The notes beneath the pieces are model-generated. The model was not told where the DNA came from. It saw only the letters and a list, made by a program, of their open reading frames with translations, and did not search any database. Shown here one piece after another: positions 48,199 through 60,989 of a stretch of DNA of 64,000 nucleotides. The stretch is from Vombatus ursinus (lineage: Eukaryota; Chordata; Mammalia; Diprotodontia; Vombatidae). The DNA is taken from assembly GCF_900497805.2 (NCBI RefSeq), contig NW_020954610.1, positions 16,586,535-16,650,534 on the forward strand, given 5' to 3'. Within the stretch, counting starts at the first letter, position 1, and every line of letters begins with the position of its first letter. Position numbers and translations under genes: made by a program.

Positions 48199-49239
48199 AG
48201 AAAGAATGCTTCAAATGACTAATAATAAGAGAAATGCAAATAGAAACAATTCTGAGATTTCATTCTACCCCCTGAAAATTGGCAAAAATGACAAAAGATG
48301 AGCTAATCAATGTTGGAGGAGTTGTGGAAAGATAGGTACACTAGTGCATTGCTGGTGGAGGTGTGAATCAGTACAGTCACTTTGGAAAACAATTTTGAAT
48401 TATGCAAATAAAGTAAGTAAATTGTCCATATCCTTTCACCCAGAGGTTCCATGACTAGATTTAGGCCATTAGAAGAAGAAAGTTCTTATGTACAGTAAAA
48501 TATGTACAGCAGCACTTTTTGCTATAGCAAAGAATTGGAAATAAAGTATTTTCCATCAATTGGGGAATGGTTAAATAAACTGTGGTATATGAATGTAATG
48601 GAATATTACTATGTTGTAAGAAGTGATGAATATGATAAATACAGAGGAACTTTGAAACAGCTACATGAGCTGATGAAGAATGAAGAAAGCAGAGCCAAGA
48701 AAACAATATACACTGTGTCTACAACAATGTAAACAGAAAGAACCCCCCTAAAATCAAAAGTGAATGTTGCAAAATTACAAAGTGTATCTTGAAAGAAGAG
48801 ATATGAATTTTTCACTCTGTTTTTAGTTGTTTTGAGTCTTCTTATGCAAAATGAATAATATGATAATGCTTTAGCTGACTGCCCATGTATAACCTAAATC
48901 AAATTGCTTACTGACTCAGGGAGGAGGGAAGGCAGGATAGAATTTAGAACTCAAAACTTTAAAAGCAATGTTTAAGAAACTGTTTTAACATGTAACTGGG
49001 GAAAAATAAAATATTTTAAAAAAGGAAGAAGAGATATGAGAAGATATCCCCACCCCACCCCTTTCCAGAAGTGGGAGGTCCACAAGTACTGTACATTGCA
49101 TGTTCATTTACCAAATATACCTGCTCCCCACCTCTCTTAACCAGGGATCAATTCCTCAAAACAAAGAACTTTTTAAGAAGAAAAAGAAAAAAAAACAGTT
49201 CAGCAAAACTAACACATCAAAGAGTCTGATGGTCTCATG

Positions 49240-49350
49240 GTATATTCAATTAGAATATGTAATTAAAGGGATACTTAATAAACATCTAGGGTGAAAACAA
49301 AGAGTCAGCATAGTTTCATCAAGAACAGGTCATAACAAGATACTAGGAGA
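49240..49350 (+). mobile_element. L3/CR1-type LINE fragment
   Basis: 'acaaagagtcagcatagttt catcaagaacaggtca' (49298-49333) matches the CR1 'SQHGFxKNRS' region. Confidence 0.6.
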
Positions 49351-49354
49351 ATAG

Positions 49355-51374
49355 CAAAGTGAGAGGCAACCCAGGGTGCAGTTTTTCTCCATTACGTCAA
49401 ATAAACGATAAATATCCCAAAATGAAGCAAATACAACAATAACTGGAAGAGAAAAACTGAAAGAACTCATCACTAGATAATTATACAATGAATAACAGAA
49501 TAGCTCACAAAACCACTGCTCCAGGCACCTCCATATATGGCTTCCCCATCAACGTCTGTCAATGCACTGGGAACAAGGCAACCATTTATCCTACCTGATG
49601 AAAAGGGCAGTTTTAAGGCACGGAATTTTGGAATTAACTCTTTGGCAGTATCCCAAGTCCAGTCAAGTCTAGGGAGCAGTTAGGACCATAAATCAAAATA
49701 GCCCAGGGGCTTGAAAGGAAGGAAAGGGTTGTATAGGAGGGTGGTACTTAGGAAAGAAGACTGTGGTGGAGGATGGGGCCCAGAAATACAGAACTGGTCA
49801 CAAAGATTTAATTCTGCACAAGAAGAAAAGGAGGAAACAAGTAACTAGCAAAAGGCATATAAGAAAGGTAGATAATGGCAAATGAAAAGTTTTTGGGAGT
49901 TTCCCCTCAGTACTGTCCCAGGGGACTGTCCACTGACATTTTCTGAAATAGACCATCAGGGTCAGCTTTAGGGACTGAAGAAAGGCAGTCTCAGAGAGGA
50001 AAGTATAGCTCAGAAGACGATAAGTAGAGAAATAAAGTGACCTCTAGGAGTCTAGCCACAGTGATATCCCAAATGAGTTGTTCTCATCTGAGAGCTCCAG
50101 ATTTAATTTCTTTATAATAATGTGAAAGAACAAGGAGTGAGCAATAAGAGCTAGAAGAGAGGTACAATCAATGTTGGGCCTATAGAAGGGAAAGGATTGA
50201 CTATAAGAAACATGTCTAAAGCAAAAACATCAGAGGAAAAATGGAAAAGTAACTAATAAAGACATACAAAAGCTGCCTGAAGAGAAGAAGAAACATTTAA
50301 AGAAAAGAACCATTTCAAGTGAATAAGTACCATATAATAAAGGAAAGTGAGTAAAAATCCCCTGAGAAAAGTGAAGGTGTTAAAACAAAGCCTGCAAGGC
50401 CTGAAACAACAATGGAAGAATACCACTACCTTCCAGAAAGGCTTATAAAAACAAATCAACGAGCTTAATAAGATACTAGAGAATTAGAACCAAAGTCACA
50501 GACAATTTGCAAAAAAAGGAGATTCTCTGAAAGTGAGAATGACAGAATTAGAATACAAAGGCAGAAGGAAAATTAACTGAACAAAATTTAAAGGCAAGAA
50601 GACTTGAAGAAAACTGAAATTTCTACAAAATGAGAACATTGAACTGGGAGATTGGAGGTAAAGAGATAATCTTAGAATTATAGGACTCCTACAGAAATAT
50701 CATGAAAAAGAAAATGTGACAATTATAGTTCAAGAAATCTTATAGAAAAGTTGCCCAGATTAGAAGAAGAGTACAAATTGAGAAGCCAAGAACACCAATT
50801 AAAAAAAAATCCTATGTTCAATTCATTAAGAAACATCAGTCAAATGTGAGTATTAAAACATCAAATAACAAATTTTGTTGATAGCAAAACCCTTTCATAT
50901 GTTAGGAAGAATCAATCAGTAGAGGATTTACTCCTAGTTCACAAGAAAGTGAATATCAAAATATGATATGTAAAAAAGCCAAAAAGATCAGTTGGCACCC
51001 AAAACAATATATTATAACATGCAGAGTCTAAGAAAGATCAAAGAAAATAATTTGATGTTCAGCAAACAGGAAAAATTTGTGTCATTCTTTCTAAAGAACT
51101 CAGAGATGAATAATATATTCAACATGTAAAATGACCAAACAGAAGAAAGTTAAAACAATTTCAGATAGCCACGAAGGACTAAGAAATGAAATGAATGTTT
51201 TTATATGGCTAGGGTTGGGCAAGGCCATGAATGTGGGATGGGAGAAGTTTTTTTTTTTTTTTGTTCAATGCTTTATTCTTAAAACAAAAAACGAACCTTG
51301 CATATTATCTTAGAGATATTGAGAAGGTAAAGAGAACATCAGTGGACTAAAGAATCTAAAGAGCAAATAATATA
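49355..51374 (+). other. Purine-rich sequence, perhaps very old L1/HAL1 remnant
   Basis: A-rich, strongly strand-asymmetric sequence. From 50470 to 51190 short sense pieces resemble coiled-coil/ORF1-like protein (KSCPD-like, EEYKLRSQEH, then KKVNIK), but no long frame survives. Identity not established. Confidence 0.3.
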
Positions 51375-52029
51375 CAGACAGTTCTCACTTGATGTAAGTG
51401 GGTTCCCCAGACCTCTGTAAAGTGATTTTTACAAAATGCAAATTTTTTTGTGGATGTGGGAAGGGAGAGATTAAGGGAGGATGGTGGTCACACATGTGGA
51501 GGGAGAGGGCCTGCACATACTGGGACCAGGACCAGACATGTAGGGGCCTGGCCAGAACCAAGAGAAAGAACATGTGGTAGGGCAGACAGATAGGGGCTGA
51601 ACCCAGAGAGAGATAGGAGAAGATGAGTGACATGCAGGGGCTAGGGATAGACATATGGTACCCCAGTGGGGACAGATGGAAGACAGATCCCCAGAGGCCA
51701 TACAGGTGGGTGGAGAGAGGCAAAGGTCTCCTCTTGCAGCCCAGAGGTCTCAAGCTATGGCCCCATCTCCCATCTCTGTACATCTGTTTTTCTGCTTTCA
51801 CTTGGAGGTTTTTTTTTTTTTAAAGATTTTGCTTTGGGCAGGGGGGAAGGGGGAATGGGAGACTGTGAAACACTGAGCCAAAGGGCAGGAGCAAAGAGAG
51901 AGAGCACAGTACTGTACAGTAAAGTGAATATAGGTATTTTTTTTTTTTTGGAATGTGAATTCCTTATAGAATTCTTTATATAAAGTTGAATTTGCATAAT
52001 GCAAATTTATGTAAACCGAGAACTGTCTA
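51375..52029. mobile_element. TA-flanked MITE of about 655 bp (Tc1/mariner-like)
   Basis: Left end cagacagttctcacttga and right end (inverted) tagacagttctcggttta; inner parts also match (acaaaatgcaaat and ataatgcaaattt). Flanked by TA on both sides (51373-51374, 52030-52031). The middle has no transposase. Confidence 0.8.
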
Positions 52030-52375
52030 TAAAGGCAAAAATCAGGAGAGTAGGAAGAAAAAGTCTACTAAAATTTCAAGGTAAAAAACACCTTCCTTTA
52101 TTAGTGATCAGTTTCATAGTTGGCATGAGAACTCAGATAAAGAAAAGGAGGAAACAGGGGGACCTAGAAAGAATCAGAAACCACATTCTGTCTCAGGAAG
52201 GGGAAGGGTGAGAAAATGAGAGAAGGGAGTGAGGGGGAAAATAAAACAAAAATAAACTCAAGAAATTTGGGATTAGGCAAGGTAATAAGAGGGAAGAGGA
52301 GTTGAGTCAAGGAGATCAGAAATGAAAGCAACAACCCACACAAAAAGGTAGTGACTTAAAAAAGAAGCAACACCC

Positions 52376-52470
52376 ATATATACATACACATATAAATCAA
52401 AGACACATACACACATATACATTATGTATATATATATTTTCATATATATAAACACATATACACACACATA
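52376..52470. repeat. TA/CA-rich simple repeat
   Basis: Alternating tata/caca units; a short MIR-like SINE end follows (52480-52590, 'catctgtaaaatggggatta'). Confidence 0.85.
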
Positions 52471-52591
52471 TTAGTTACTAACTGTGTGAACCTCAGCAAG
52501 TCACTTAACCTACATTTGCCTCAGTTTCCTCATCTGTAAAATGGGGATTACAATAGCATCTATTACTGATGGTTGTTTAAGGATCAATAAG

Positions 52592-53590
52592 ATAGCATGT
52601 GTTCCCCAACTGACAAATGGTCAAAGGATATGAATAGGCACTTCTCAGATGAAGAAATCAAAGCTATCTATAGGCATATGAAAAAATGCTCTAAATCACG
52701 TTTGATTAGAGAAATACAAATTAAAACAACTCTGAGATACTACCTCACACTTATCAGATTGATTAATACGACAAAAAAGGAAAATGATAAATGTTGGAAA
52801 GGATGTGGGAAATTTGGGACACTAATACAACTGTTGGAGGAGTTGTGAAATGATCTAACCATTCTGGAACCATGACCAAAGGGCAACCAAACTGTGCATA
52901 CCCTTTGATCCAGCAATACCATTACTAGGTCTGTATCCCAAAGAGATCATAAAGAAAGGAAAAGGACCTACATGTGCAAAAATATTTATAGCAGCCCTTT
53001 TTTTGGTGGAAAACATTAGAAATTGAGGGGATGCCCATCAATTGGGAATGGCTGAACAAGCTGTGGCATATGACTGTAATGGAATGCTATTGTGCAATAA
53101 GAAATGATGAACAGGCAGATTTCAGAAAATCCTGGACTTATAAGAACTGATGCAAAGTGAAATGAGCAGAACCAGGAAAACATTGTACACAGTATCAGCA
53201 ACATTGTGTGATGATCAACTATCAACTCAGCTCTTCTCAACAACACAATGATCCAAGGAAGTACAAAAGACCCATGAAGGAAAATGCTATCCATATCTCT
53301 ATAAAGAACTGATGGACTTTGAATGCAGACCAAAACATTTTTTTTTCACTTACTGTATTTTCTCGTGTTTTTTAAAAAATCTGTTTCTTCTTTCACAACT
53401 GTGATTAATATGAAAATACTTGTTTTTACATGAAAGTTTTACATGTATAAACTATGTCAAACTGCCTACTATTTTCAGAAGAGGGGAGAAGAGGGAGAGA
53501 AGGAGAAAATTTGGAACTCAAAATCTTGTAAAAATGAATGCTAAAAATTTTCTTGACATATAACTGGAGAAAAAAATAAAATACTATTAA
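52592..53590 (+). mobile_element. L1 LINE 3' part
   Basis: ORF2 C-terminal text (sense RYYLTLIRLINTTKKENDK, about 52737-52793) and a 3' UTR ending 'ggagaaaaaaataaaatact'. 5'-truncated. Confidence 0.9.
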
Positions 53591-54054
53591 ACAAAAAAAA
53601 TAGCATATGTAAGGTGCTTTGTAAAACTTTAAGCACTATATAAATATTAGCTATTATTATTACTGCAACAAAGTAAATGAAAAGCTCCTTAAAAGGAGGC
53701 CAAATTGTAAGAAAGTGAAAAGTCAATGGAATTCCTGCCCAACAGATAATGAAAACACATTTTTTGCAGCAACCCTTTGTAGCAATCCCCTCTGTAGTCA
53801 TGCTTCCAATCTACACTTGTATACATGGGTTAGGATTCCTGCAGAGGGGGAAAGGTACTTGTTACTCTATTACTCAGGGTTTCAAGGATAACCTTAAGAG
53901 GCTGTATTTCTAAGTAGACACTCACAAGCCCTCACCAATACATTCTCCACTAATAATCTTCCAGTACCCTCAATTCATTTTTAGTAAAGTCATCCGCTAA
54001 ACGGTAGAATAAAAACAGTTTTTATTATTTCTTTGGGATATAGCCCTAGAAATG

Positions 54055-54165
54055 GTATTGCTGGGACTAGTCAGTTTCTGAGACTGGATTTAAACTCAGG
54101 TCTTCTTGACTCTAGGTCCAGTGATCTATCCATTGCACCACCTGAAAGCTACTTTCTAAGTTCCA
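54055..54165 (-). mobile_element. MIR/CORE-SINE fragment, antisense
   Basis: 'gactggatttaaactcaggt' and 'tgatctatccattgcaccac' are the reversed SINE end. Confidence 0.7.
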
Positions 54166-54429
54166 TTTGAAGTAGAGGAGAATCACTGCTTTCCCCCAGA
54201 AATTACGATAATGTAAAGGCAGAAGCCAGATGAATAAAATAAATCCACCCAAAACCTCAGGACAGTTAATCAAAACAGAATAGTGGATGAATCAGTAGTA
54301 AGAATCGAGAGAAGTCAGTTCTGCTTAAGTCCCTTTACTGATGAAATAACATAGGTCAACTCCCCTCCTAACCTACAAGAGAAAAAAGAAGAAAAAGAAA
54401 AGAAAGAAAAAATTAAAAATCACATGGAG

Positions 54430-55110
54430 AAGACATTTTACTTCTAAGCATATGCCCCATGGAGATCAAAGACAGAAAGAAGGGCCTAAGTGGTAGTAAA
54501 AGAATAGAAACAATGTTGGCACTGATTAGGAAATGGCTAAACAAATTGTAATACATGAATGTAACATACTGATCTGTTAAAAACAACAAGTATGACAAAT
54601 TCAGGAAAGCATGAGAAGATGCATATGTACTGATGCAGTGAAGTAAGGAAACTACGAAAATAATCTATCAATTGAATACAAGCTCCCTAAAGGCAAAGAT
54701 TATCTCACTTTTGGAGTCATCCCTAAGGTCTAACACAGTGCATGACATAATGCACAAGATGATGGGTTGAATATATTTGATGACTACAACAATATAAAAG
54801 GAAAGCAGAATGAAATGAAAATGAATATTGCACCATTAATATGACCAAACTTGGTCCTGAGAGAAATGATAAAATATATCTCCCTCCTTTCACTAGAAAG
54901 TAGGGAAATATGGTTGTGGAATGTTACATATGCTATCAGATTCAGGGGATGTGTCAGTTGGTTTTTCTGAATTGATTTTTCCTCAATAGGCTTGCTGGAT
55001 AGGGGAGGTGAGCATATTCAGAAATGAATGTTATACAAAAAACAAAAAGACATCAATAAAAGTCTTTCAAAAAGATAAAAAGGAAAAGAACCAACTGGAG
55101 AAGGGGGAGA
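54430..55110 (+). mobile_element. L1 LINE 3' part with an inserted L2/MIR-like piece
   Basis: 'gaaatggctaaacaaattgt' and 'gcatgagaagatgcatatgt' are L1 3' text; about 54665-54780 is L2-like ('aaggcaaagattatctcact'); L1 continues to about 55110. Confidence 0.7.
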
Positions 55111-55141
55111 AAATTAGCATTACAACATCCATTTTGGTCCT

Positions 55142-57835
55142 GTGGGGTGGAGCCAAGATGGCAGAGTAAAAGCACGGTCTTGCTTGAGCTCTCCTCCAAA
55201 TGCCTCCAAATCCCTGTAAAAAAATGACTCTAAACAAATTTTAGAGCAGCAGAAAGCACAAAAAGACAGAGTGAAACAAATTTCCAGCCCAAGACAACTG
55301 GATAGTTGATGGGAAAGGTCTGTTGTGCAAGGCTGAGAGAAGAGTGCAGTTCAATATGGGCTGCACCAGCACAGACCAGGCGCCAGCAAACCCAGGGCAG
55401 GCCTCAAGGAACTGAAACACTAGCACCTATGGCAGATTCCAGACTTCTCAATCCACAAACGCCAAAGACAACATAGAAGGTCAGTGGGAAAGATCTGTTG
55501 GAACTGGGTGAAAGAGGAGTGTAGATCATCCTAGGCCCCAGCATAGCCCTGGGGTGGCAGTGGTGGCAGCAGCAACAGCAGCAACAGCAGCTGCTTCAGA
55601 GCTCTCAGCCCACAGATGCTAAGAGGACTGAACAACTGATCAGAAGGAGATTACAGGGATCTCTTTGCTGGCACTGAGGCAGGATTCTATGCTTTGCCCT
55701 TACTTGGATCTGGGTAGCAGTCCTGTGTGGCAGTCCTGGGGTGAGGAGGAGCACTGGCCTTAACCGGGCTTGAGGCAGCAGTGGAAAGGGAATCCTCCTC
55801 ATAGTTCCAAGGAAGAAAAAGAGTGCTTATGGTCACTTACTGATCAGAACACAGGCCAGGAGAGGAGTAAAACACCTCTCTTTAGATCGTACCACCTTGG
55901 AAGAACTGAAAACTTACAGGTCCCTAGAAATATCTCTGAAAACAGCTACACAAAACCCCTGAAGCTTGGGACAGTACATTCTCCACGCTGGAAGCAGAGC
56001 CCTACCTTAACAAAGAGTTAAAAAGTCAAATAATTGACTGGGAAAATGAGCAAACAGCAGAGAAAAAAACTCAGACCATAGAATCTTACTTTGGTGACAA
56101 GGAAGATCAAAACATAGAATCGGAAAAAGACAACAAAGTCAAAGGTCCTACATCCAAAGTCTCCAAAAAAATATGAATTGGTCTCAGGCCATAGAAGAGC
56201 TCAAAAAGGATTTTGAAAATCAAGTAAGAAATTTAGAGGAAAAATTGGGAAAAGAAATGAGAGTGATACAAGAAAGTTATGAAAAATGAGACAACAGCTT
56301 GATAAAGGAGACACAAAAAAAAACTGTAGAAAATAACATCTTAAAAAATATACTAGACCAAATGGCAAGAGAGATCCAAAAAGTCAATGAGGAGAAGAAC
56401 ACCTTTAAAAGCAGAATCAGCCAAATGGAAAAGGAGGTCCAAAAGGTCATTTAAGAAAATAATTCCTTAAAAATTAGAATGGAGCAATCACGAAATTATA
56501 AAACAAAACCAAAAGAATGAAAAAATAGAAGACAATGTGAAATATCTCATTGGAAAAACAACTAACCTGGAAAAGAGGTCCAGGGGAGATAATTTAAAAA
56601 TTATTAGATTACCTGAAAAATCATGATCAAAAAAAAAAGCTTAGACATTATCTTTCAAAAAATTATCAAGGAAAATTGCCCTGATATTCTAGAACCAGAG
56701 GATAAAATAGAAATTGAAAGAATCCACCAATCCCCTCCTGAAAGAGCTCCCAAAAGGAAAACTCCCAGGAATATTATAGCCAAATTCCAGAGTTTCCCGG
56801 TCAAAGAGAAAATATTGCAAGCAGCCAGAAAGAAACAATTCAAGTATTATGAAAACACAATCAGGATAACACAAGATTTAGCAGTTTCTACATTAAGGGA
56901 TCAGAGGTCTTAGAATACGATATTCCAGAGGTCAAAGAAGCTAAGATTAAAACCAAGAATCACCTACCCAGCAAAACTGAGTATAATCCTTCATGGGGAA
57001 AAATGGACATTCCATGGTGTAGAGGAATTTAATGCATTCTTGAGAAGCCAGAGCTAAATAGAAAAATTGACTTTCAAATACAAAACCCAAGAGAAGCATG
57101 AAAAGGTAAACAGGAAAGAGAAATCATAAGGGACTTATTAAAGTTGAACTGTTTACATTCCTACATGGAAAGATGATATTTGTAACTCATGAAACCTTTC
57201 TCATTATTAGGATAGTTTGAGGGAATATATATAGACAGAGGGCACAGGGTGAGTTGAATATGAAGGGATGTTATCTAAAAAATGAAATTAAGGGGTAAGA
57301 GAGGAATGTACTGAAAGAAGGAGAAAGGGAGAGGTAGAATGGGGTAAATTACCTCACATAAAAAAAGCAAGAAAAAGCTTTTACAATGGAGGGGAAGAAG
57401 GGAGAGGTGAGGGGGAATGAGGGAACCTTACTCTCATCGGATTTGACTTAAGGAGGAAAAAACATATATACTCAATTGGGTATGGAAACCTATATTACTC
57501 TACAGGAAAGTACAGGGGAAAGTGATAAAGGGGGTGTAATAGAAGGGAGGACAGATTGGGGGAGGGTGTAATCAGAAGCAAACACTTTTGAGGAAGGACA
57601 GGGTCAAAGGAGAAAATAGAATAAATGCGGGGTGGAATAGGCTGGAGGGAAATATAGTTAGTCTTTTACAACGTGACTATTACAGAAATGTTTCGCATGA
57701 CTACACATGTATAACCTATATCGAATTGCTTGCCTTCTCAATGAGGTTAGGTGGGGAGGGAGGAAGGGACAGAATTTGGAACTCAAAAGTTTTAAAAACA
57801 AAAGTTAAAAATTGTTTTTACCTGCAACTGGGAAA
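55142..57835 (+). mobile_element. Second HAL1-like element: L1 5' UTR + ORF1 + 3' UTR, no ORF2
   Basis: Starts gtggagccaagatggcagag (55144), 5' UTR to about 56045, ORF1 remnants 56046-57000, then L1 3' UTR ending 'aactgggaaataaga'. It is colinear with the 21.9-kb copy along its length; neither has reverse transcriptase. It has a CAG-type run in the 5' UTR (about 55555-55595) not seen in the sister. Confidence 0.85.
56046..57000 (+). pseudogene. Broken ORF1 of the second HAL1-like element
   Basis: The start ATG at 56046 is followed by a stop soon after (codons for KLRP then TAG). Parts remain open: 56623-56913 encodes the RRM half (SLDIIFQKIIKENCPDILEP) and the C-terminal start RKKQFKYYENTIRITQD, and it keeps CAA where the 22.7-kb copy has a stop. 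Several frame changes make it non-functional. Confidence 0.8.
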
Positions 57836-57849
57836 TAAGATACATAGGC

Positions 57850-58065
57850 AATGGAGTATAGAAATCTATCTCACATTAGAGGAAAACTAGAAGGGGAAGG
57901 ATATAAGAGAATGGGGGGTGATAGATAGGAGGGCAGATTGGTGAAGGGGTAATCAGAATACACACCATCATGGGGTGGGTGGAGGTGAGAGATGGAGAGA
58001 AAATTTGGAACTCAAAATCTTGTGGAAGTGAATGTTGAAAATTAAAAATAAATAAATAAATTTAA
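57850..58065 (+). mobile_element. L1 3' UTR fragment
   Basis: Repeats 3' UTR text already seen at 57475-57780 ('ggagtatagaaatctatctc', 'gagggcagattgg', 'aatttggaactcaaaatctt') and ends in an AATA run. Probably an older L1 tail beside the HAL1-like insertion. Confidence 0.75.
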
Positions 58066-58264
58066 ACTCAAAATTTTAAAAAGTTATAAAATTAAAAAGA
58101 ACATACATTTATATATCATAAACATAAGGATTGAATTGGTTGATCTCTAAGGATCCTTCAAGCTGTACATCCTACGTGAACAAAGGTGCTAATATTATTT
58201 ATGCAGGACCAAGTACTAAGTCAATAGTACAAATGGCATTTGAGGAATTTCTGCCATTAAGTTT

Positions 58265-58401
58265 TTTTTTTTAAGGCAATTGGGGTTAAATGACTTGCCC
58301 GGTCACACAGCTATTAAGTGTCAAGTGTCTGGTCTGCGGCCGGATTTGTACTCAGGTCCTCCTGACTTCAGGACCGGTGCTATATCCACAGTACCCCTCT
58401 A
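58265..58401 (-). mobile_element. Marsupial CORE-SINE with target duplication
   Basis: Reverse copy flanked by ccattaagtttt / ccactaagtttt (58253-58264, 58402-58413; one mismatch). Confidence 0.88.
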
Positions 58402-58413
58402 CCACTAAGTTTT

Positions 58414-59010
58414 AAGAGTACTAATTATCAATGAGTATATTTTCTTTAAAGTAAGGGGAATAAACTTCAAAATTCAGGGGATGCTTTGGAGGGGATTAAT
58501 TTTTAACACCCCTGAGGCAATGATAATATAATAGTATTGGGTCAACTTGCTGACCACTTGGGAAGCAAGAATCTTTCTTAGGTTTATTGTTTCCCCTCAA
58601 GACACAATGATGAAAAACTCTTCTAATTGGAAATGTTCTTGTCACATCATCATTTAAGCAGTCACTTTCTATAGTTATTATTCTAGAAGGCAGCTCAACT
58701 GGTATTGCTTTCTTGAAAATTAAAAAAAAAATTCTAAATATCCCTGAGGTTTATAAATAATGATTTCCAGCATCAAGACCATTTACTATAAATGCCAAAT
58801 TGTGTTGCTATGTTAGTAAATTGTTTTATAGCTTTTTATAGCAATCACACAATCAGATTCTCCTAACTACGTAATTGCAATGCCTTATATGACACTATAG
58901 TTGCCTGAGGGAAAAAAAAGTAGCATTATGCCACACAAAATCTCTACGTGAGTCATTTATATACAAATAAGAGACATACTCAATGAGCATATCAATAGGG
59001 AACAAACAGG
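58414..59010. other. Nothing recognised
   Basis: AT-rich single-copy-looking sequence. Confidence 0.45.
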
Positions 59011-59014
59011 CTTT

Positions 59015-60440
59015 CAAAAGTGGTATTCAACAATGACTTAACCTTTACTGTTTTGCAAAAGATTGGAAAAAATGCAGAGAATATAAAATCCCATTATGTC
59101 TATTGATTATGAAAAAGTATTTGACTTGGTAAAAAGATTTTTTCCAACAAGTTGTCCCCCATGCATATATTAAAATCACTTAAGATACTTGAAAAGCATG
59201 AAAACAGAAATAACACTGTTCAATGACCATAAACATCAGAGGAGGCATGAAATAGGGAGATATATATTTGCCAAAGATATTCACTATTGTGATGTAGAAA
59301 GGAATGCAGCATGCAAGCTGAAGAAAGTTTTTCTGTAGATGGTTCCTGTACATAGATAACACTGTCCTGGTTGGTTGTATCCAGCCCAAGATCACTACAG
59401 ATTTTCAAGAAAGAGATCTGTAACTACTCAAAAGAGTTTGAGCTTACCAGTCATACAAAAAAGACCAGGTGGATAAAGATTATCTATTTCCTGGATTATG
59501 ACAGGCATCTGGACAGGAAACCTATAAAGGTTGTCCATTGTTGTAAATAGAGAAATCATTTACTAAGCTTTTACTATATGCCAGACATTTTGTATGATAA
59601 TATAATATAATATCCCAGCCCTCAGGGAGCTTACATTCTAATGGGAGGAATACAACTCATAATGAAGGGCTAGAAAGGAATTGGGGGTGAAAGGGAATAC
59701 AGGTGTGGCAGGATAACATAAAGATGGTCAAAAAGTGACATGGAGCCCTGGTTCTCAGGAACATAAGACAAAAGCTCACCTATCTGAGCTTGGGGGCCCA
59801 GGGGAAATGTTCAAAGTTCTGATGGGAAGATAAGGTTGATGGCTGAAATACAGGCTGTGTGGTGTGGAGATGGTCAGGACAGATAGTATAGATGGGCAAC
59901 AAAATGTATCCAGAGTCAAACAGGAGTTAGAGAGTGGCCTGGATGACCTTCAGAAAATTGCAAAGCTCCTTTAGCAACTTCAAGCTTTTCATGGAAAAAA
60001 GGCCCATTTTTTAATACTGGCATTCTACCAGGAATGCTTTATGACAGTGGCTCACAGAATATAACAATCTCTGAAGAAATAAAAATGAAAAGCACACAGA
60101 GGGTAACTAGAGAGGGTCATGGTGGGGGTGAGCAAGCTGCTACATTTAACCAATGAGGAACATCAAAAACTGAGAGTGAAAGATATCATCAAGGAAATCA
60201 ACTAAGTAGAAAAGACAGCTTAGTCATTCAGTGAGGAGAAAGGATAACAGGAGAACAAACAGTGACCTCCTACTACCCTTATAACGTCAGAAGAAAGCAA
60301 AGAAAGACTCCAATATGTTGGGTAGAGCTCCTGTGGAGATATTGGCAAGAGTTGCATAGGATAGGCAGGCACTGATGGATTGTGATCTACATTGTTGGGA
60401 ACTTCCAAACCAATGAAATCACAAATCCATTTGAATACTT
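59015..60440 (+). mobile_element. RTE (BovB-like) LINE, 3' half of ORF2, split by L2
   Basis: Sense pieces YEKVFDLVK and TEITLFND (59108-59225) fit the RTE palm, then KDIIKEIN, TLITSEESKERLQYVG and WQELHRIG (60180-60360) fit the RTE C-terminus. L2 sequence intervenes at about 59550-59940. Many stops. Confidence 0.75.
59550..59940 (-). mobile_element. L2 LINE 3' region, antisense, within RTE
   Basis: 'aaatcatttactaagctttt actatatgccag' (59561-59592) and 'cagggagcttacattctaat' are the reversed L2 tail. Confidence 0.75.
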
Positions 60441-60594
60441 GAGTATCAGAGGTCATTTGGTTCAAACGCCATTGAAATAAGAATTCCATCTGTAATGTTC
60501 TGCACCACCTCCCTCACTTCCCCCAATTTAGACTTTGTTCAAATCCCTTCAAATCCATTATCTTGGGAAGAAGCACCTTCCATTTTTACTCTAT

Positions 60595-60790
60595 AGATTT
60601 TTAACCTGGGATCTATAAACTCATAAAGGGTCTGTGCATAGATTTCAGGTGTCTGGGAAGCTGGATGGGAAAAAAAATTACATCTTTATTTCACTAATCT
60701 CTAACTGAAATTTAGCATTTCTTCAATGAAGAAGCTACATGACAACATTATTCTGAAAAGGGGTACAGAAACGTCAATAGATTACCAAAG
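60595..60790 (+). mobile_element. Probable hAT-like MITE, relative of the 27.3-kb copy
   Basis: 'ttttaacctgggatctataa' at the left and 'aattacatctttatttcact' inside match the 27.3-kb element. The right end is eroded. Confidence 0.5.
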
Positions 60791-60989
60791 ATCAATATAC
60801 AAACATTGCTCTAATTGCTAGGAAGTTTTTGCTTATGTAAAGGTGAAATCTGCCTCCCTATAACTTCATAATCAAAGAATCTCAGTTTCATCTAATCTAA
60901 ATAATACCTGAAGTTTTTGCACAAACAAAACCAATGCAGCCAAAATTAGAAGGAAAGCAGGAAACTAGGGAAAATTTTTTACAGTAAGT

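Larger units (their letters stand above)
47730..49020 (+). mobile_element. L1 LINE 3' part, interrupted by a 255-bp local duplicate
   Basis: L1 text 'aaactattaacaatcatat' stops at about 47943 and resumes at about 48199 'gaaagaatgcttcaaatgac', which are adjacent in L1. It contains a (GT)n run at 47842-47876 and ends 'ctggggaaaaataaaatatt'. Confidence 0.85.

Noticed and set aside
51385-51983. Several overlapping open frames of 60-138 codons
   Set aside because: They lie in the interior of a MITE, on both strands, with no motif or codon signal.
60220-60489. Minus-strand 89-codon frame as a possible upstream exon
   Set aside because: It is antisense to recognisable RTE LINE sequence.
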